A stretch of DNA of 64,000 nt from JAJNBA01 sp035512775 (GTDB lineage: Bacteria > Actinomycetota > UBA4738 > HRBIN12): contig DATKDI010000057.1 in the NCBI GenBank assembly GCA_035512775.1, positions 1-64,000 on the forward strand, in the 5' to 3' direction. Below are positions 41,120-48,549 of the stretch, piece by piece (within the stretch, counting starts at the first letter, position 1; the number at the start of each line of letters is the position of its first letter). The position numbers were made by a program, and so were the translations under genes. A model generated the notes under the pieces. That model did not search any database. It was not told where the DNA came from and was given only the letters and a program-made list of their open reading frames with translations.

Positions 41120-41745
41120 AGGATCTCCCGGGCGAGGTCCAGCTCCTCGAGGGGAACCAGGATCGCCGCCTGGGCCTTCGTGGAGGCTCGTTCCTCCTCG
41201 CCCGGAAGCTCGATCCGGACGTCGACGCCTCCCGCACCGAGGCGGTTCGTCTGGACACCCACGTCCTGGAGGCGCGTCCAGGTGACGACGGCCATGTCGC
41301 TCGCGGGACCATCCTGCTCAGGATCGACGGCGATGTCGTCGACGAGCCCGACCTCGCCGGTGAACTCGACGAGGACCGCCTGCGCGTCGATCAGGTTCGA
41401 CGCGTGCAGGACGATCGCGACCCCGCCGTCCTCCGCCGGCTCCCCGCGCTGGGCGCCGATCTCCTCCTCTTCGAGCGCGGCGAGGAAGGCATCCACGTCC
41501 TCCTCGACCATCGAGGTGAGCACGACCGGCTCCTCCTCGAGGGCGAATCGGTCGAGCGATCCCACCGCCGCGTCTTCACCACGCTCGACGACTTCCAGGC
41601 GGCCGGACTTGGCCTCCGCGGTCTCCTCTTGGGCCGGGGAGGGGCCGGGAACGAGCGCCGACCCGCAGTTGAGACAGGTCGTGGACCAGGTTCCGTACTC
41701 GGCCAGGCAGTTCGGGCGATGCGTGTAGCTGCCCGCGGTCGTCAA
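41104..41745 (-). CDS. zinc-ribbon protein with DUF2007-like repeats, unknown
   Basis: A protein of about 213 residues read from a TTG that overlaps the accE stop (TTGA). The N-terminus has a Cys cluster, NCLAEYGTWSTTCLNCGSAL. It is followed by a variable acidic linker and two similar modules: VVLTSMVEEDVDAFLAALEEEEIGAQRG and, near the end, VPLEELDLAREIL. This pattern resembles DUF2007 putative signal-transducing domains. The assignment is tentative. It sits between accE and the cupin gene in the accD minus-strand run, so a link to the carboxylase is possible but unproven. Confidence 0.5.
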   Translation of the reverse strand: MTTAGSYTHRPNCLAEYGTWSTTCLNCGSALVPGPSPAQEETAEAKSGRLEVVERGEDAAVGSLDRFALEEEPVVLTSMVEEDVDAFLAALEEEEIGAQRGEPAEDGGVAIVLHASNLIDAQAVLVEFTGEVGLVDDIAVDPEQDGPASDMAVVTWTRLQDVGVQTNRLGAGGVDVRIELPGEEERASTKAQAAILVPLEELDLAREILCIEL

Positions 41746-42011
41746 CGGACGTCGCCGCGGCCGTGGACCGGAGGCACGCCCTTGCGCGCGAACTCGACCC
41801 ATTGCCCGTGCCACGGTTCCCGCGCGAACCGCCTCACCTGGAGTGCCCCGAAGCCCGTCGCGTCGATCCTCCCCTGGAGCACCCACGCCGGCGGCTTGGG
41901 GTTCTCGGCGGAGAAGTAGCGCTCGAGGGCCATCAGGATCGCGCGGTCCTCCTCGGGCGAGACCTCCTCGGAGATCTCGAAGCGCCGTTCGTCGTTCGAG
42001 CCGTTCGTCAT
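41742..42011 (-). CDS. accE: acyl-CoA carboxylase epsilon-like subunit
   Basis: An 89-residue protein. RAILMALERYFSAENPKPPAWVLQGRIDATG is close to the small epsilon subunits that activate actinobacterial AccD proteins, which share a conserved P-x-x-W segment. It ends in a variable basic tail. It follows accD by 17 bases on the same strand, as expected. The ATG overlaps nothing, but its stop overlaps the next TTG start. Confidence 0.72.
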   Translation of the reverse strand: MTNGSNDERRFEISEEVSPEEDRAILMALERYFSAENPKPPAWVLQGRIDATGFGALQVRRFAREPWHGQWVEFARKGVPPVHGRGDVR

Positions 42012-42028
42012 CGGGAGCCGTTCATCGC

Positions 42029-43618
42029 TTACAGGGGGATGTTCCCGTGCTTGCGTGCCGGGATCGTCTCGCGCTTCGTGGACAGCATCCGGAGGGCCTT
42101 GATCAGCCGAGGCCTCGTCTCCGCGGGCTCGATCACGTCGTCGATGAACCCGCGCTCGGCGGCCGCGTACGGCGTCGAGAACTTGTCGCGGTACTCGCGG
42201 ATCAGCTCCTTCCGACGGGCATCGGGATCGGCGGCCTTCTCGATCTCCTTCTTGAACACCACGTTCACCGCTCCCTCAGCACCCATGACCGCGATCTCGG
42301 CGGTGGGCCACGCGAACGACACGTCGGCCCGCAGGTGCTTCGAGTTCATGACGAGGTACGCCCCGCCGTACGCCTTGCGGGTGATCACCGTCATCCGAGG
42401 GACCGTCGCCTCCGCGAACGCGTAGAGGAGCTTCGCGCCGTGACGGATGATGCCGCCGAACTCCTGCTCGGTGCCCGGGAGGAATCCGGGAACGTCGACG
42501 AACGTGAGGATCGGGATGTTGAACGCGTCGCAGAACCGGACGAACCGCGAGGCCTTCTCCGATGCATCGATGTCCAGCGTCCCCGCGATCACCTTCGGCT
42601 GGTTCCCCACGATCCCGATCGTGCGTCCGTCCAGGCGTGCGAACCCGACCACGATGTTCATCGCCCACAGCGGGAAGATCTCGAGGAACTCCCCGTCGTC
42701 GACGACACGGCGGATCACCTCGTGCATGTCGTACGGCTCTTGCGCGCGGTCGGGGACGAGGTGTGTGAGGCCGTCGTCCACGCGATCGGGGTCGTCCGTG
42801 GTCGCGTACGCGGGAGGGTCCTCGAGATTGTTCGAGGGGAGGAACGAGAGCAGGTAGCGAACGCGGTTCAGGACATCCTCGTCGTCCTCGCCGATCGAAG
42901 AGGCGACGCCCGACTTGGCCGAGTGGGTCATGGCACCGCCGAGCTCCTCGAACGTGACCTCTTCTCCGGTCACCGCTTTGATCACGTCGGGCCCGGTGAT
43001 GAACATGTGGGAGGTTTCCTTCACCATGAACGTGAAGTCGGTGATCGCGGGGGAGTACACGGCGCCCCCGGCGCAGGGGCCCATGATCACGGAGATCTGG
43101 GGGATCACGCCGCTCGCGCGCACGTTGCGTTCGAAGATGAAGCCGTACCCGGCGAGCGAAGCGGCACCCTCCTGGATCCGCGCCCCCCCGGAGTCGTTGA
43201 TCTGGACGAAGGGCGCGCCGGTGGAGATCGCGAGGTCCATCACCTTGCAGACCTTCTGCGCGTGGACCTCACCCATGGAGCCCCCGAAGACCGCGAAGTC
43301 CTGTGATGCCACGAAGATCTTCCGCCCCCCGACGGTCCCGTAGCCCGTGACGACGCCGTCTCCGGGCGGACGCTTGCGGTCCATCCCGAAGTCGTGCGCA
43401 CGGTGGACGGCGAACGGGTCCGTCTCCACGAACGAGCCCTTGTCCATCAGGAGCTGGACCCGTTCTCGCGCGGTGAGCTTCCCTCGCTCGTGCTGCTTGG
43501 CGGCGGCATCCCTGCCTCCCGGCGTGAGAGCCGCCTTCCTGCGCTTCCGCAACTCGTCGATCCGTTCCTCGACGGTGGTCGTCTTCGCGGTCTCGACGTC
43601 TTTATCGGTGGTCGCCAT
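42029..43618 (-). CDS. accD: acyl-CoA carboxylase beta (carboxyltransferase) subunit, PccB/AccD5-like
   Basis: A 529-residue carboxyltransferase that moves CO2 from biotin to an acyl-CoA, usually propionyl-CoA. The N-terminal domain has DGVVTGYGTVGGRKIFVASQDFAVFGGS and DSGGARIQEGAASLAGYG. The C-terminal domain has VIAGTLDIDASEKASRFVRFCDAFNIPILTFVDVPGFLPGTEQE and KAYGGAYLVMNSKHLRADVSFAWP. The position after GGAY is Leu, where propionyl-specific PccB has Asp. Start ATG at 43618 with TAGACT seven bases upstream. Partner of accA and accE in the window. Confidence 0.93.
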   Translation of the reverse strand: MATTDKDVETAKTTTVEERIDELRKRRKAALTPGGRDAAAKQHERGKLTARERVQLLMDKGSFVETDPFAVHRAHDFGMDRKRPPGDGVVTGYGTVGGRKIFVASQDFAVFGGSMGEVHAQKVCKVMDLAISTGAPFVQINDSGGARIQEGAASLAGYGFIFERNVRASGVIPQISVIMGPCAGGAVYSPAITDFTFMVKETSHMFITGPDVIKAVTGEEVTFEELGGAMTHSAKSGVASSIGEDDEDVLNRVRYLLSFLPSNNLEDPPAYATTDDPDRVDDGLTHLVPDRAQEPYDMHEVIRRVVDDGEFLEIFPLWAMNIVVGFARLDGRTIGIVGNQPKVIAGTLDIDASEKASRFVRFCDAFNIPILTFVDVPGFLPGTEQEFGGIIRHGAKLLYAFAEATVPRMTVITRKAYGGAYLVMNSKHLRADVSFAWPTAEIAVMGAEGAVNVVFKKEIEKAADPDARRKELIREYRDKFSTPYAAAERGFIDDVIEPAETRPRLIKALRMLSTKRETIPARKHGNIPL

Positions 43619-43625
43619 GGGGCGG

Positions 43626-43631
43626 AGTCTA
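43626..43631 (-). promoter_or_regulatory. -10-like box TAGACT (minus) of accD
   Basis: Seven bases before the ATG at 43618, favouring that start over the ATG at 43636. Confidence 0.5.
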
Positions 43632-43704
43632 TTCATGGCGGGCACGATCGGGGCAGCGCGATCCCGTAACGGCGCGAACCCGTAGCCGCGCGATCCGGAG
43701 CCGC

Positions 43705-44151
43705 TCAGCACTCCTTCGGAGGCCAGCCGGCGTTCCGCCACGTGCCGATCTTGAACACCATCCGGATGGTCACGATCGCGTTGGTGCGCCCGTTGAGGGC
43801 GCGCGGGGAGAGCTCCCAGGCCGGGCGCGTGTGCTCGGTGAATCGGGCGGGCCACATGTCCCGGTCGTGCTGGAACAGACCCCGATACTGGCCCGTGGGC
43901 TGCGATGTCGCGGACGGGTCGAGGCCGCTCTCGCGTCGGGCGATGCAGATCGCCCGTTCCTGTCCGCCGGGGACCGGGCCGAACCGCTCCACCGCGCAGA
44001 CGATCCTCCGCTTCGAGAAGGCTTGGGTCGATTCGTCGTCCCGGCGATGGAAGTCACACGGGCCGGGGGCGTGATGCGCGAACGCGGGCGTCGCTCCGAG
44101 GAGGACCCCGATGACCAGCGCGAGCACCGCGATCGCGGATCGGGTTCGCAT
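43705..44151 (-). CDS. secreted lytic-transglycosylase/lysozyme-like protein
   Basis: A 148-residue exported protein. A clear signal peptide (MRTRSAIAVLALVIGVLLGATPAFA, cleaved near residue 25) precedes a small SLT/lysozyme-like domain. AICIARRESGLDPSATS holds the catalytic Glu, and GQYRGLFQHDRDMWP is the substrate loop. Four Cys suggest disulfides. It probably cuts peptidoglycan. A related DUF2087 regulator gene is upstream on the same strand, 103 bases away. Confidence 0.72.
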   Translation of the reverse strand: MRTRSAIAVLALVIGVLLGATPAFAHHAPGPCDFHRRDDESTQAFSKRRIVCAVERFGPVPGGQERAICIARRESGLDPSATSQPTGQYRGLFQHDRDMWPARFTEHTRPAWELSPRALNGRTNAIVTIRMVFKIGTWRNAGWPPKEC

Positions 44152-44254
44152 CAACGCAACATCTCGGTCATGAACGTGCGGAACCGCCGATGGGAAGGTC
44201 CCGCTCGGCGGCTCTCGCGGACAGTACCGGGTGGGTGGCTTCGCGTCTACACGG

Positions 44255-44806
44255 CTACCCGTCGACTCGACCACCCGCGCGCCAGTAGACGCCGGCCTCC
44301 CTGTCCAGGGATCCCTCGTCGACGAGCGAGCGGCGGAGCGCCGCGTGATCGAGGAAGAAACCTCCGACGATCACGTTGACCTCTCGTTCGTGGTAGCGCA
44401 CCCCGGGCTCGAACTCGATCGCGATCCGCTCGAGGACGGTCCGTCGTTTCGAAGCCTTCGACGGGATCTCCGTGAGACGCCCGTCGCGGAAGAAGGCACG
44501 GAGCACCGCTTCCTCGTCCTCGTTGGCCGCGCCGAGCGCGATCCCCGCGTCTCGGCGCGGTCCCACCTGCTCGGCGGCCCATCGAAGGGTCTCACGATCG
44601 AGCCGGTAGGTGCGGTGGTCGGATCCCAACCGGGCGACGCCGGCAGCGGCGAGCCGGGTCAGGTGCCGACGCACCCGGGGGAGGGGGAGCCCGAGGGTCT
44701 CCGCCAGCGGCGCGGCCGCGGCGTCGCCCGCCGCCAAGGCGCCGGCGATCCGCAGCCGCTCCGGATCCGCCAGGGCGCGAAGGATGTCGTCGGGATGCTC
44801 GGCCAT
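44255..44806 (-). CDS. winged-helix regulator with DUF2087 domain
   Basis: A protein of about 183 residues. The N-terminal ArsR-like helix-turn-helix is DDILRALADPERLRIAGALAAGD...LGLPLPRVRRHLTRLAAAGVARL. The C-terminal half is DUF2087: AVLRAFFRDGRLTEIPSKASKRRTVL...YHEREVNVIVGGFFLDHAALRRSLVDEG. Such proteins are presumed transcription regulators. The start is either the ATG at 44806 or one at 44827, which would overlap the divergent promoter. Divergent from the nuclease gene. Confidence 0.82.
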   Translation of the reverse strand: MAEHPDDILRALADPERLRIAGALAAGDAAAAPLAETLGLPLPRVRRHLTRLAAAGVARLGSDHRTYRLDRETLRWAAEQVGPRRDAGIALGAANEDEEAVLRAFFRDGRLTEIPSKASKRRTVLERIAIEFEPGVRYHEREVNVIVGGFFLDHAALRRSLVDEGSLDREAGVYWRAGGRVDG

Positions 44807-44821
44807 GTCGGTTTCGTTGCC

Positions 44822-44827
44822 TACCAT
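44822..44827 (+). promoter_or_regulatory. -10-like box TACCAT of the PD-(D/E)XK nuclease gene
   Basis: Six bases before the ATG at 44834. The box overlaps the alternative start of the divergent regulator. Confidence 0.45.
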
Positions 44828-44833
44828 GATGCG

Positions 44834-45754
44834 ATGCTCCTCACCGATCCGCAGCGCCGGACGCTCGATCGCCTGATCGGCACGGAGGAGCGACCGGTCT
44901 TCGCCGCCGATCTGCGGCAGCGTCTCGTCGACCGGATCGAGGGAGCCGCGCGCGAGCTCGAGCTCCAGGAGCCGCTGTGGCTGGGCAAGGAGGCGCTCAA
45001 TCAGCTCGCCCGGTGTGAGGGCCGGTTCGCGGCCCGGCTCCAACGGGAGGACCCCCCGTTCGAGCACTCCGTCAACACGGCTGCCGGCGTGCTCGCCCAC
45101 AAGGCGATCGAGGTCGACATCGGTGCGCGCGACGACAGGGATCCTCACGCGATCGCCGTGACGGCCGCGGCGCGGCTGTCTGAGCGAGAGGAGCGGTTCG
45201 CCGAGTTCTGGCGAGAGCAGTCCGGCTCCGAGCAGGACGACCTCCTGATGGAGGTCGTCCGCAAGGTCACCCTCTTCCAGGGGTCGTTCCCTCCGCTCCG
45301 CGAGCTTCGCCGGGAGATGGCGCCCATCACGGAGCTGCCGGTCAAGGCGCAGCTCCTGGGTGGGGACCTCACCCTCTCCGGCAAGATCGACCTGGTCCTG
45401 GGCGTGCCCGATCGGCTGGAGCCAAGCCGAGCGACGCGGCTCGCCATCGATCTGAAGACCGGCGGGGCGTGGCCGGAGCATGCGGAGGACATGCGCTTCT
45501 ACGCCCTGCTGATGACGCTCCGCTTCGGGGTCCCGCCTTATCGGGTGGCCTCGCTGTTCCTCGATTCAGGCGAGTGGCAGGCGGAGGAGGTCGCGGAGGA
45601 GACGCTGTTCCACGCCGCCGACCGGGTGGTCTCGGCCGCCAGAGCGGCCGGCGCCCTCCTGGCCGGTCGTGAACCGCAGCTCACCGGTGGGTCGTGGTGC
45701 GCATGGTGCCCTCGGGCGTTCGTCTGTCCGAGCGCCGAACCGCGGCCCGTCTAG
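44834..45754 (+). CDS. PD-(D/E)XK nuclease family protein (RecB/AddB-like)
   Basis: A 306-residue nuclease. Residues near 60-100 have LNQLARCEGRFAARL and GVLAHKAIEVD. The catalytic motif is GKIDLVLGVP...RLAIDLKTGGAWPEHAEDMRFYALLM (D, then D-x-K). The C-terminus WCAWCPRAFVCPS, with the early LNQLARCEGR Cys, could bind an Fe-S cluster as in AddB and Cas4. No helicase partner is adjacent; it may act with a distant RecBCD/AddAB-type complex or alone. The stop shares a CTAG with the convergent yqgE gene. Confidence 0.85.
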   Translation: MLLTDPQRRTLDRLIGTEERPVFAADLRQRLVDRIEGAARELELQEPLWLGKEALNQLARCEGRFAARLQREDPPFEHSVNTAAGVLAHKAIEVDIGARDDRDPHAIAVTAAARLSEREERFAEFWREQSGSEQDDLLMEVVRKVTLFQGSFPPLRELRREMAPITELPVKAQLLGGDLTLSGKIDLVLGVPDRLEPSRATRLAIDLKTGGAWPEHAEDMRFYALLMTLRFGVPPYRVASLFLDSGEWQAEEVAEETLFHAADRVVSAARAAGALLAGREPQLTGGSWCAWCPRAFVCPSAEPRPV

Positions 45755-46293
45755 TTCAGCGTCGGGTCGAGCGGCATCGTCGCGAGGAGCCGGAAACCGG
45801 GCCCCAGGCGCCCCACCGCAGACGCCCAGAGCCCCTCAGGGTCATCGGTGAATACGTCGCGGGGGAACGCGGGGGTCGCGTGCCAGGAATCCTCCGCGAA
45901 CTCGGCCTCGAGCTGACCCGCGCTCCAGCCCGCGTAGCCGGCGAACACCCTGGCGCGACGAAGACCACCGAGCGAAGCGGTGTCGGTCTCCTCCGGCAGG
46001 AACCCGATCGTTTCGAGGGCGAGGACGCCCGCACGCTCTGGGTCTTCGAAGTCGGCGAGCACGACGGCGGCCTCGGGCTGGACGGGCCCGCCCCGGAAGA
46101 GCGTTTCGCCGGGAGGGACCAGCGGGGAGAGGGGTGGCGCCGCCTCCTCGACCGTGGCCTCCAGCGGATGGTTCAGGACGACACCCACGGCGCCTTCGTC
46201 GTCGTGATGGCCGATCAGCACGACGGTCCGCCGGAAGTTCGGGTCCCAGAGACTCGGGCCGGCGACCAACAGCTGACCTCGCAGGTTGTCCAT
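45751..46293 (-). CDS. YqgE/AlgH family protein (UPF0301)
   Basis: A 180-residue protein with LRGQLLVAGPSLWDPNFRRTVVLIGHHDDEGAVGVVLNHPLEATVEE and LFRGGPVQPEAAVVLADFED, both diagnostic. ARVFAGYAGWSAGQLEAEFAEDSWHATPAFPRDVF is the third block. The family is cytoplasmic and widespread; its role is unclear, with links to alginate regulation in Pseudomonas. It is convergent with the nuclease, sharing four bases. It is divergent from ccr. Confidence 0.92.
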   Translation of the reverse strand: MDNLRGQLLVAGPSLWDPNFRRTVVLIGHHDDEGAVGVVLNHPLEATVEEAAPPLSPLVPPGETLFRGGPVQPEAAVVLADFEDPERAGVLALETIGFLPEETDTASLGGLRRARVFAGYAGWSAGQLEAEFAEDSWHATPAFPRDVFTDDPEGLWASAVGRLGPGFRLLATMPLDPTLN

Positions 46294-46337
46294 GCAGACA
46301 TGCTCTCAAGTTGCCGCTCCGCTCGCTCCTGGGTTGT

Positions 46338-46343
46338 TAGGGT
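46338..46343 (+). promoter_or_regulatory. -10-like box TAGGGT upstream of ccr
   Basis: It lies 26 bases before the ATG at 46370. A GGAGAG at 46359-46364 is five bases from the ATG, so this gene has a conventional leader. Confidence 0.4.
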
Positions 46344-46369
46344 TCGGCGGCCCCGATCGGAGAGTGCCC

Positions 46370-47611
46370 ATGTCGAAGGACCTGTACGAGATCGGCGAGA
46401 TCCCCTCGGTCGGGGACGTCCCGGCGCAGATGCACGCGCAGGTCGTACGACCCGAGCGATACAGCGAACCGCGGGACGCGATCCGCGACGAGGTGATCGA
46501 CGTACCTCCCCTCGGTCCGCACGACGCGCTCGTGATGGTGATGGCGGCCGGCGTGAACTTCAACAACGTGTGGGCGGCGCGCGGCGTGCCGATCGACGTC
46601 ACGAAGACGCAGGCGCGATGGGGCGAGCCGACCGACTTCCACATCGTCGGGTCGGACGCCTCGGGGATCGTCTACGCGGTCGGGTCCGACGTCAGCGGCG
46701 TGGCCGTCGGGGACCACGTCGTGGTCCACGCCGGCCAGTGGGACGTCGACGATCCGTGGGTCGTGGAAGGGAACGATCCCGGTCTCGCGGGGAGCTTCCG
46801 CGTCTGGGGGTACGACACGTGCTGGGGCTCGATGGCGCAGTTCACCAAGGTGCAGGCGCATCAATGCCTCCCCAAGGCCGATCGGCTGACCTGGGAGGAA
46901 GCCGCCGCCCCGACCCTCACCGGTTCGACCGCCTACCGGATGTTGCACGGCTGGCCGCCCAACACGGTGAAGCCAGGGGAGGTCGTCCTCGTGTGGGGAG
47001 GTGCGGGAGGGCTGGGCTCCCTCGCGATCCAGCTCGTGGCGCTCGCGGGTGGCCGACCGGTCGCGGTGGTCTCCTCACCGGAGAAGGGCGAGTACTGCAA
47101 GGAACTCGGCGCGGTCGGCTTCATCGACCGGAGGGACTTCTCCCATTGGGGGGTGCCTCCCCCCTGGGACTCGCCCGACTGGAAGGCGTGGCTCGACGGT
47201 GCGAAGGCCTTCGGGAAAGCGATCTGGGACGCGGTGGGGGAGAAGGCCAGCCCGAGGATCGTGTTCGAACACCCCGGGCAGGACACGATCCCCACCTCCA
47301 ACTTCGTGTGCGATCGCGGCGGCATGATCGTGATCTGCGCGGGCACCACCGGCTACGACACGCTGATCGACGTGCGCTACCTCTGGTATCTGCAGAAGCG
47401 CTACCAGGGTTCCCACCTCTTCAACGACGACCAGGCGGCGGCGTTCAACGACCTCGTGCGTGAGGAGAAGATCCGAACGACCCTCGGGCATACCTATGGG
47501 TACGAGGAGGCGGGTCTCGCGCACCAGCTGATGGGCGAGGGCAAGCTCCCTGAGGGCAATGTCGCCGTGCTCATCAACGCGCCCGCAGCTGGTCTCTCGG
47601 GTCTCGGGTGA
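46370..47611 (+). CDS. ccr: crotonyl-CoA carboxylase/reductase
   Basis: A 413-residue MDR-superfamily enzyme that reductively carboxylates crotonyl-CoA to ethylmalonyl-CoA with NADPH (or reduces it to butyryl-CoA). VMAAGVNFNNVWAARGVPIDV has the conserved Asn pair. SFRVWGYDTCWGSMAQFTKVQAHQCLPKADRLTWEEAAAP and HPGQDTIPTSNFVCDRGG are family-specific. VLVWGGAGGLGSLAIQL is the NADPH loop. The VWGYDT segment corresponds to the position where characterised carboxylases have Phe-Glu. It lies opposite the epimerase-XRE pair. It ties the thiolase and 3-hydroxyacyl-CoA dehydrogenase to the mutase. Confidence 0.93.
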   Translation: MSKDLYEIGEIPSVGDVPAQMHAQVVRPERYSEPRDAIRDEVIDVPPLGPHDALVMVMAAGVNFNNVWAARGVPIDVTKTQARWGEPTDFHIVGSDASGIVYAVGSDVSGVAVGDHVVVHAGQWDVDDPWVVEGNDPGLAGSFRVWGYDTCWGSMAQFTKVQAHQCLPKADRLTWEEAAAPTLTGSTAYRMLHGWPPNTVKPGEVVLVWGGAGGLGSLAIQLVALAGGRPVAVVSSPEKGEYCKELGAVGFIDRRDFSHWGVPPPWDSPDWKAWLDGAKAFGKAIWDAVGEKASPRIVFEHPGQDTIPTSNFVCDRGGMIVICAGTTGYDTLIDVRYLWYLQKRYQGSHLFNDDQAAAFNDLVREEKIRTTLGHTYGYEEAGLAHQLMGEGKLPEGNVAVLINAPAAGLSGLG

Positions 47612-47624
47612 CGACGGGGGTCGA

Positions 47625-48026
47625 TCAGGGAACCTGCACCAGTTCGACGAGGACGCCACCCATGCCCTTCGGATGGACGAAGGCGATCAGCGTGTCTCGT
47701 GAGCCCCGCCTCGGGATCTCGTCGATCAGCCGGACTCCCTCGTCCCGGAGACGGGCCAACGCCGCTGCCACGTCGTCCACCCGGTAGGCGACGTGATGCA
47801 CGCCGGGGCCGCGCTTCGCGAGGAACACACCGACGGGTGTGTCCGGCCGCAGGGCACCGAGCAGCTGGATGCAGGACGTCCCGACCGCGAACAGGACCTC
47901 GTCGACGCCCTGATCCTCGACACGCTCCCGATGGGATGGCTCCACGCCGAGCGTGCGCCGGTAGTGCTCGACAGCGGCGTCGAGATCGTCCACGGCGATC
48001 CCGACGTGGTCGATGTCGACGATCAT
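47625..48026 (-). CDS. mce: methylmalonyl-CoA (ethylmalonyl-CoA) epimerase
   Basis: A 133-residue VOC protein. IDHVGIAVDDLDAAVEHYRRTLG opens with a metal His. The middle has ELLG-like IQLLGALRPDTPVGVFLAKRGPGVHHVAYRVDD with a second metal His, and ends in KGMGGVLVELVQV with the Glu ligand. It interconverts (2R)- and (2S)-methylmalonyl-CoA; in the ethylmalonyl-CoA pathway it also acts on ethylmalonyl-CoA. ATG at 48026 overlaps the XRE stop as ATGA. Convergent with ccr, 13 bases apart. Confidence 0.92.
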   Translation of the reverse strand: MIVDIDHVGIAVDDLDAAVEHYRRTLGVEPSHRERVEDQGVDEVLFAVGTSCIQLLGALRPDTPVGVFLAKRGPGVHHVAYRVDDVAAALARLRDEGVRLIDEIPRRGSRDTLIAFVHPKGMGGVLVELVQVP

Positions 48027-48397
48027 CGTTTCCTCCGAACGCCGGGTTGCATGCGCCCGACCAGATCCTGAGCGGCCGCCACGTGGTACAGGGGCAGCGT
48101 CAGGATCCGCGTCACGGCCGCCACCCCCTGAGCCCGCAGGTCCTCGTCGGCCTTGGCACCATCGGGATGAGGGGCCCGGAGCACGTAGAACTCCACGAGG
48201 TCGAGGAACTGGGCGAGCGACGGGGTGAGTCCCCCTCGCTCGTACGCGTAGATCGTCTGTCGGGAGGATGGTGCCCCCGTGACCGCCGCCGCCGCGTCCA
48301 CGGACCGATACCCGGCGGCCTTCCGCAGCTCCCGGAGCAGTCCGCCCACGACCCGTCGGTCCTCGTCGCTCTTGGGAGGCTGTTTCGTGCGGGCCAC
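48023..48397 (-). CDS. XRE-family helix-turn-helix regulator
   Basis: A 124-residue protein. GLLRELRKAAGYRSVDAAAAVTGAPSSRQTIYAYERGGLTPSLAQFLDLVEFY is a canonical XRE helix-turn-helix. The C-terminal 40 residues are helical and may oligomerise or bind ligand. The GTG start at 48397 lies six bases after a TATCGT box; a longer start at 48418 is possible. It is coupled to mce (ATGA overlap), so it may control the epimerase and the convergent ccr. Confidence 0.8.
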   Translation of the reverse strand: MARTKQPPKSDEDRRVVGGLLRELRKAAGYRSVDAAAAVTGAPSSRQTIYAYERGGLTPSLAQFLDLVEFYVLRAPHPDGAKADEDLRAQGVAAVTRILTLPLYHVAAAQDLVGRMQPGVRRKR

Positions 48398-48403
48398 GGC
48401 CGC

Positions 48404-48409
48404 ACGATA
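48404..48409 (-). promoter_or_regulatory. -10-like box TATCGT (minus) of the XRE-mce operon
   Basis: Six bases before the GTG at 48397. Confidence 0.4.
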
Positions 48410-48549
48410 TCGAACCACCCATGAGACTTTCGGCTGAGAAGCCCATCCCCCATTTGGGGCCGAAGGTCGGATTCACGGGGGAGAGGCAAGGGTATAGCGT
48501 GCGTACGGAAGGCCAGAACCCCACCAGGACCGCAGATCTCGGAGGAACG

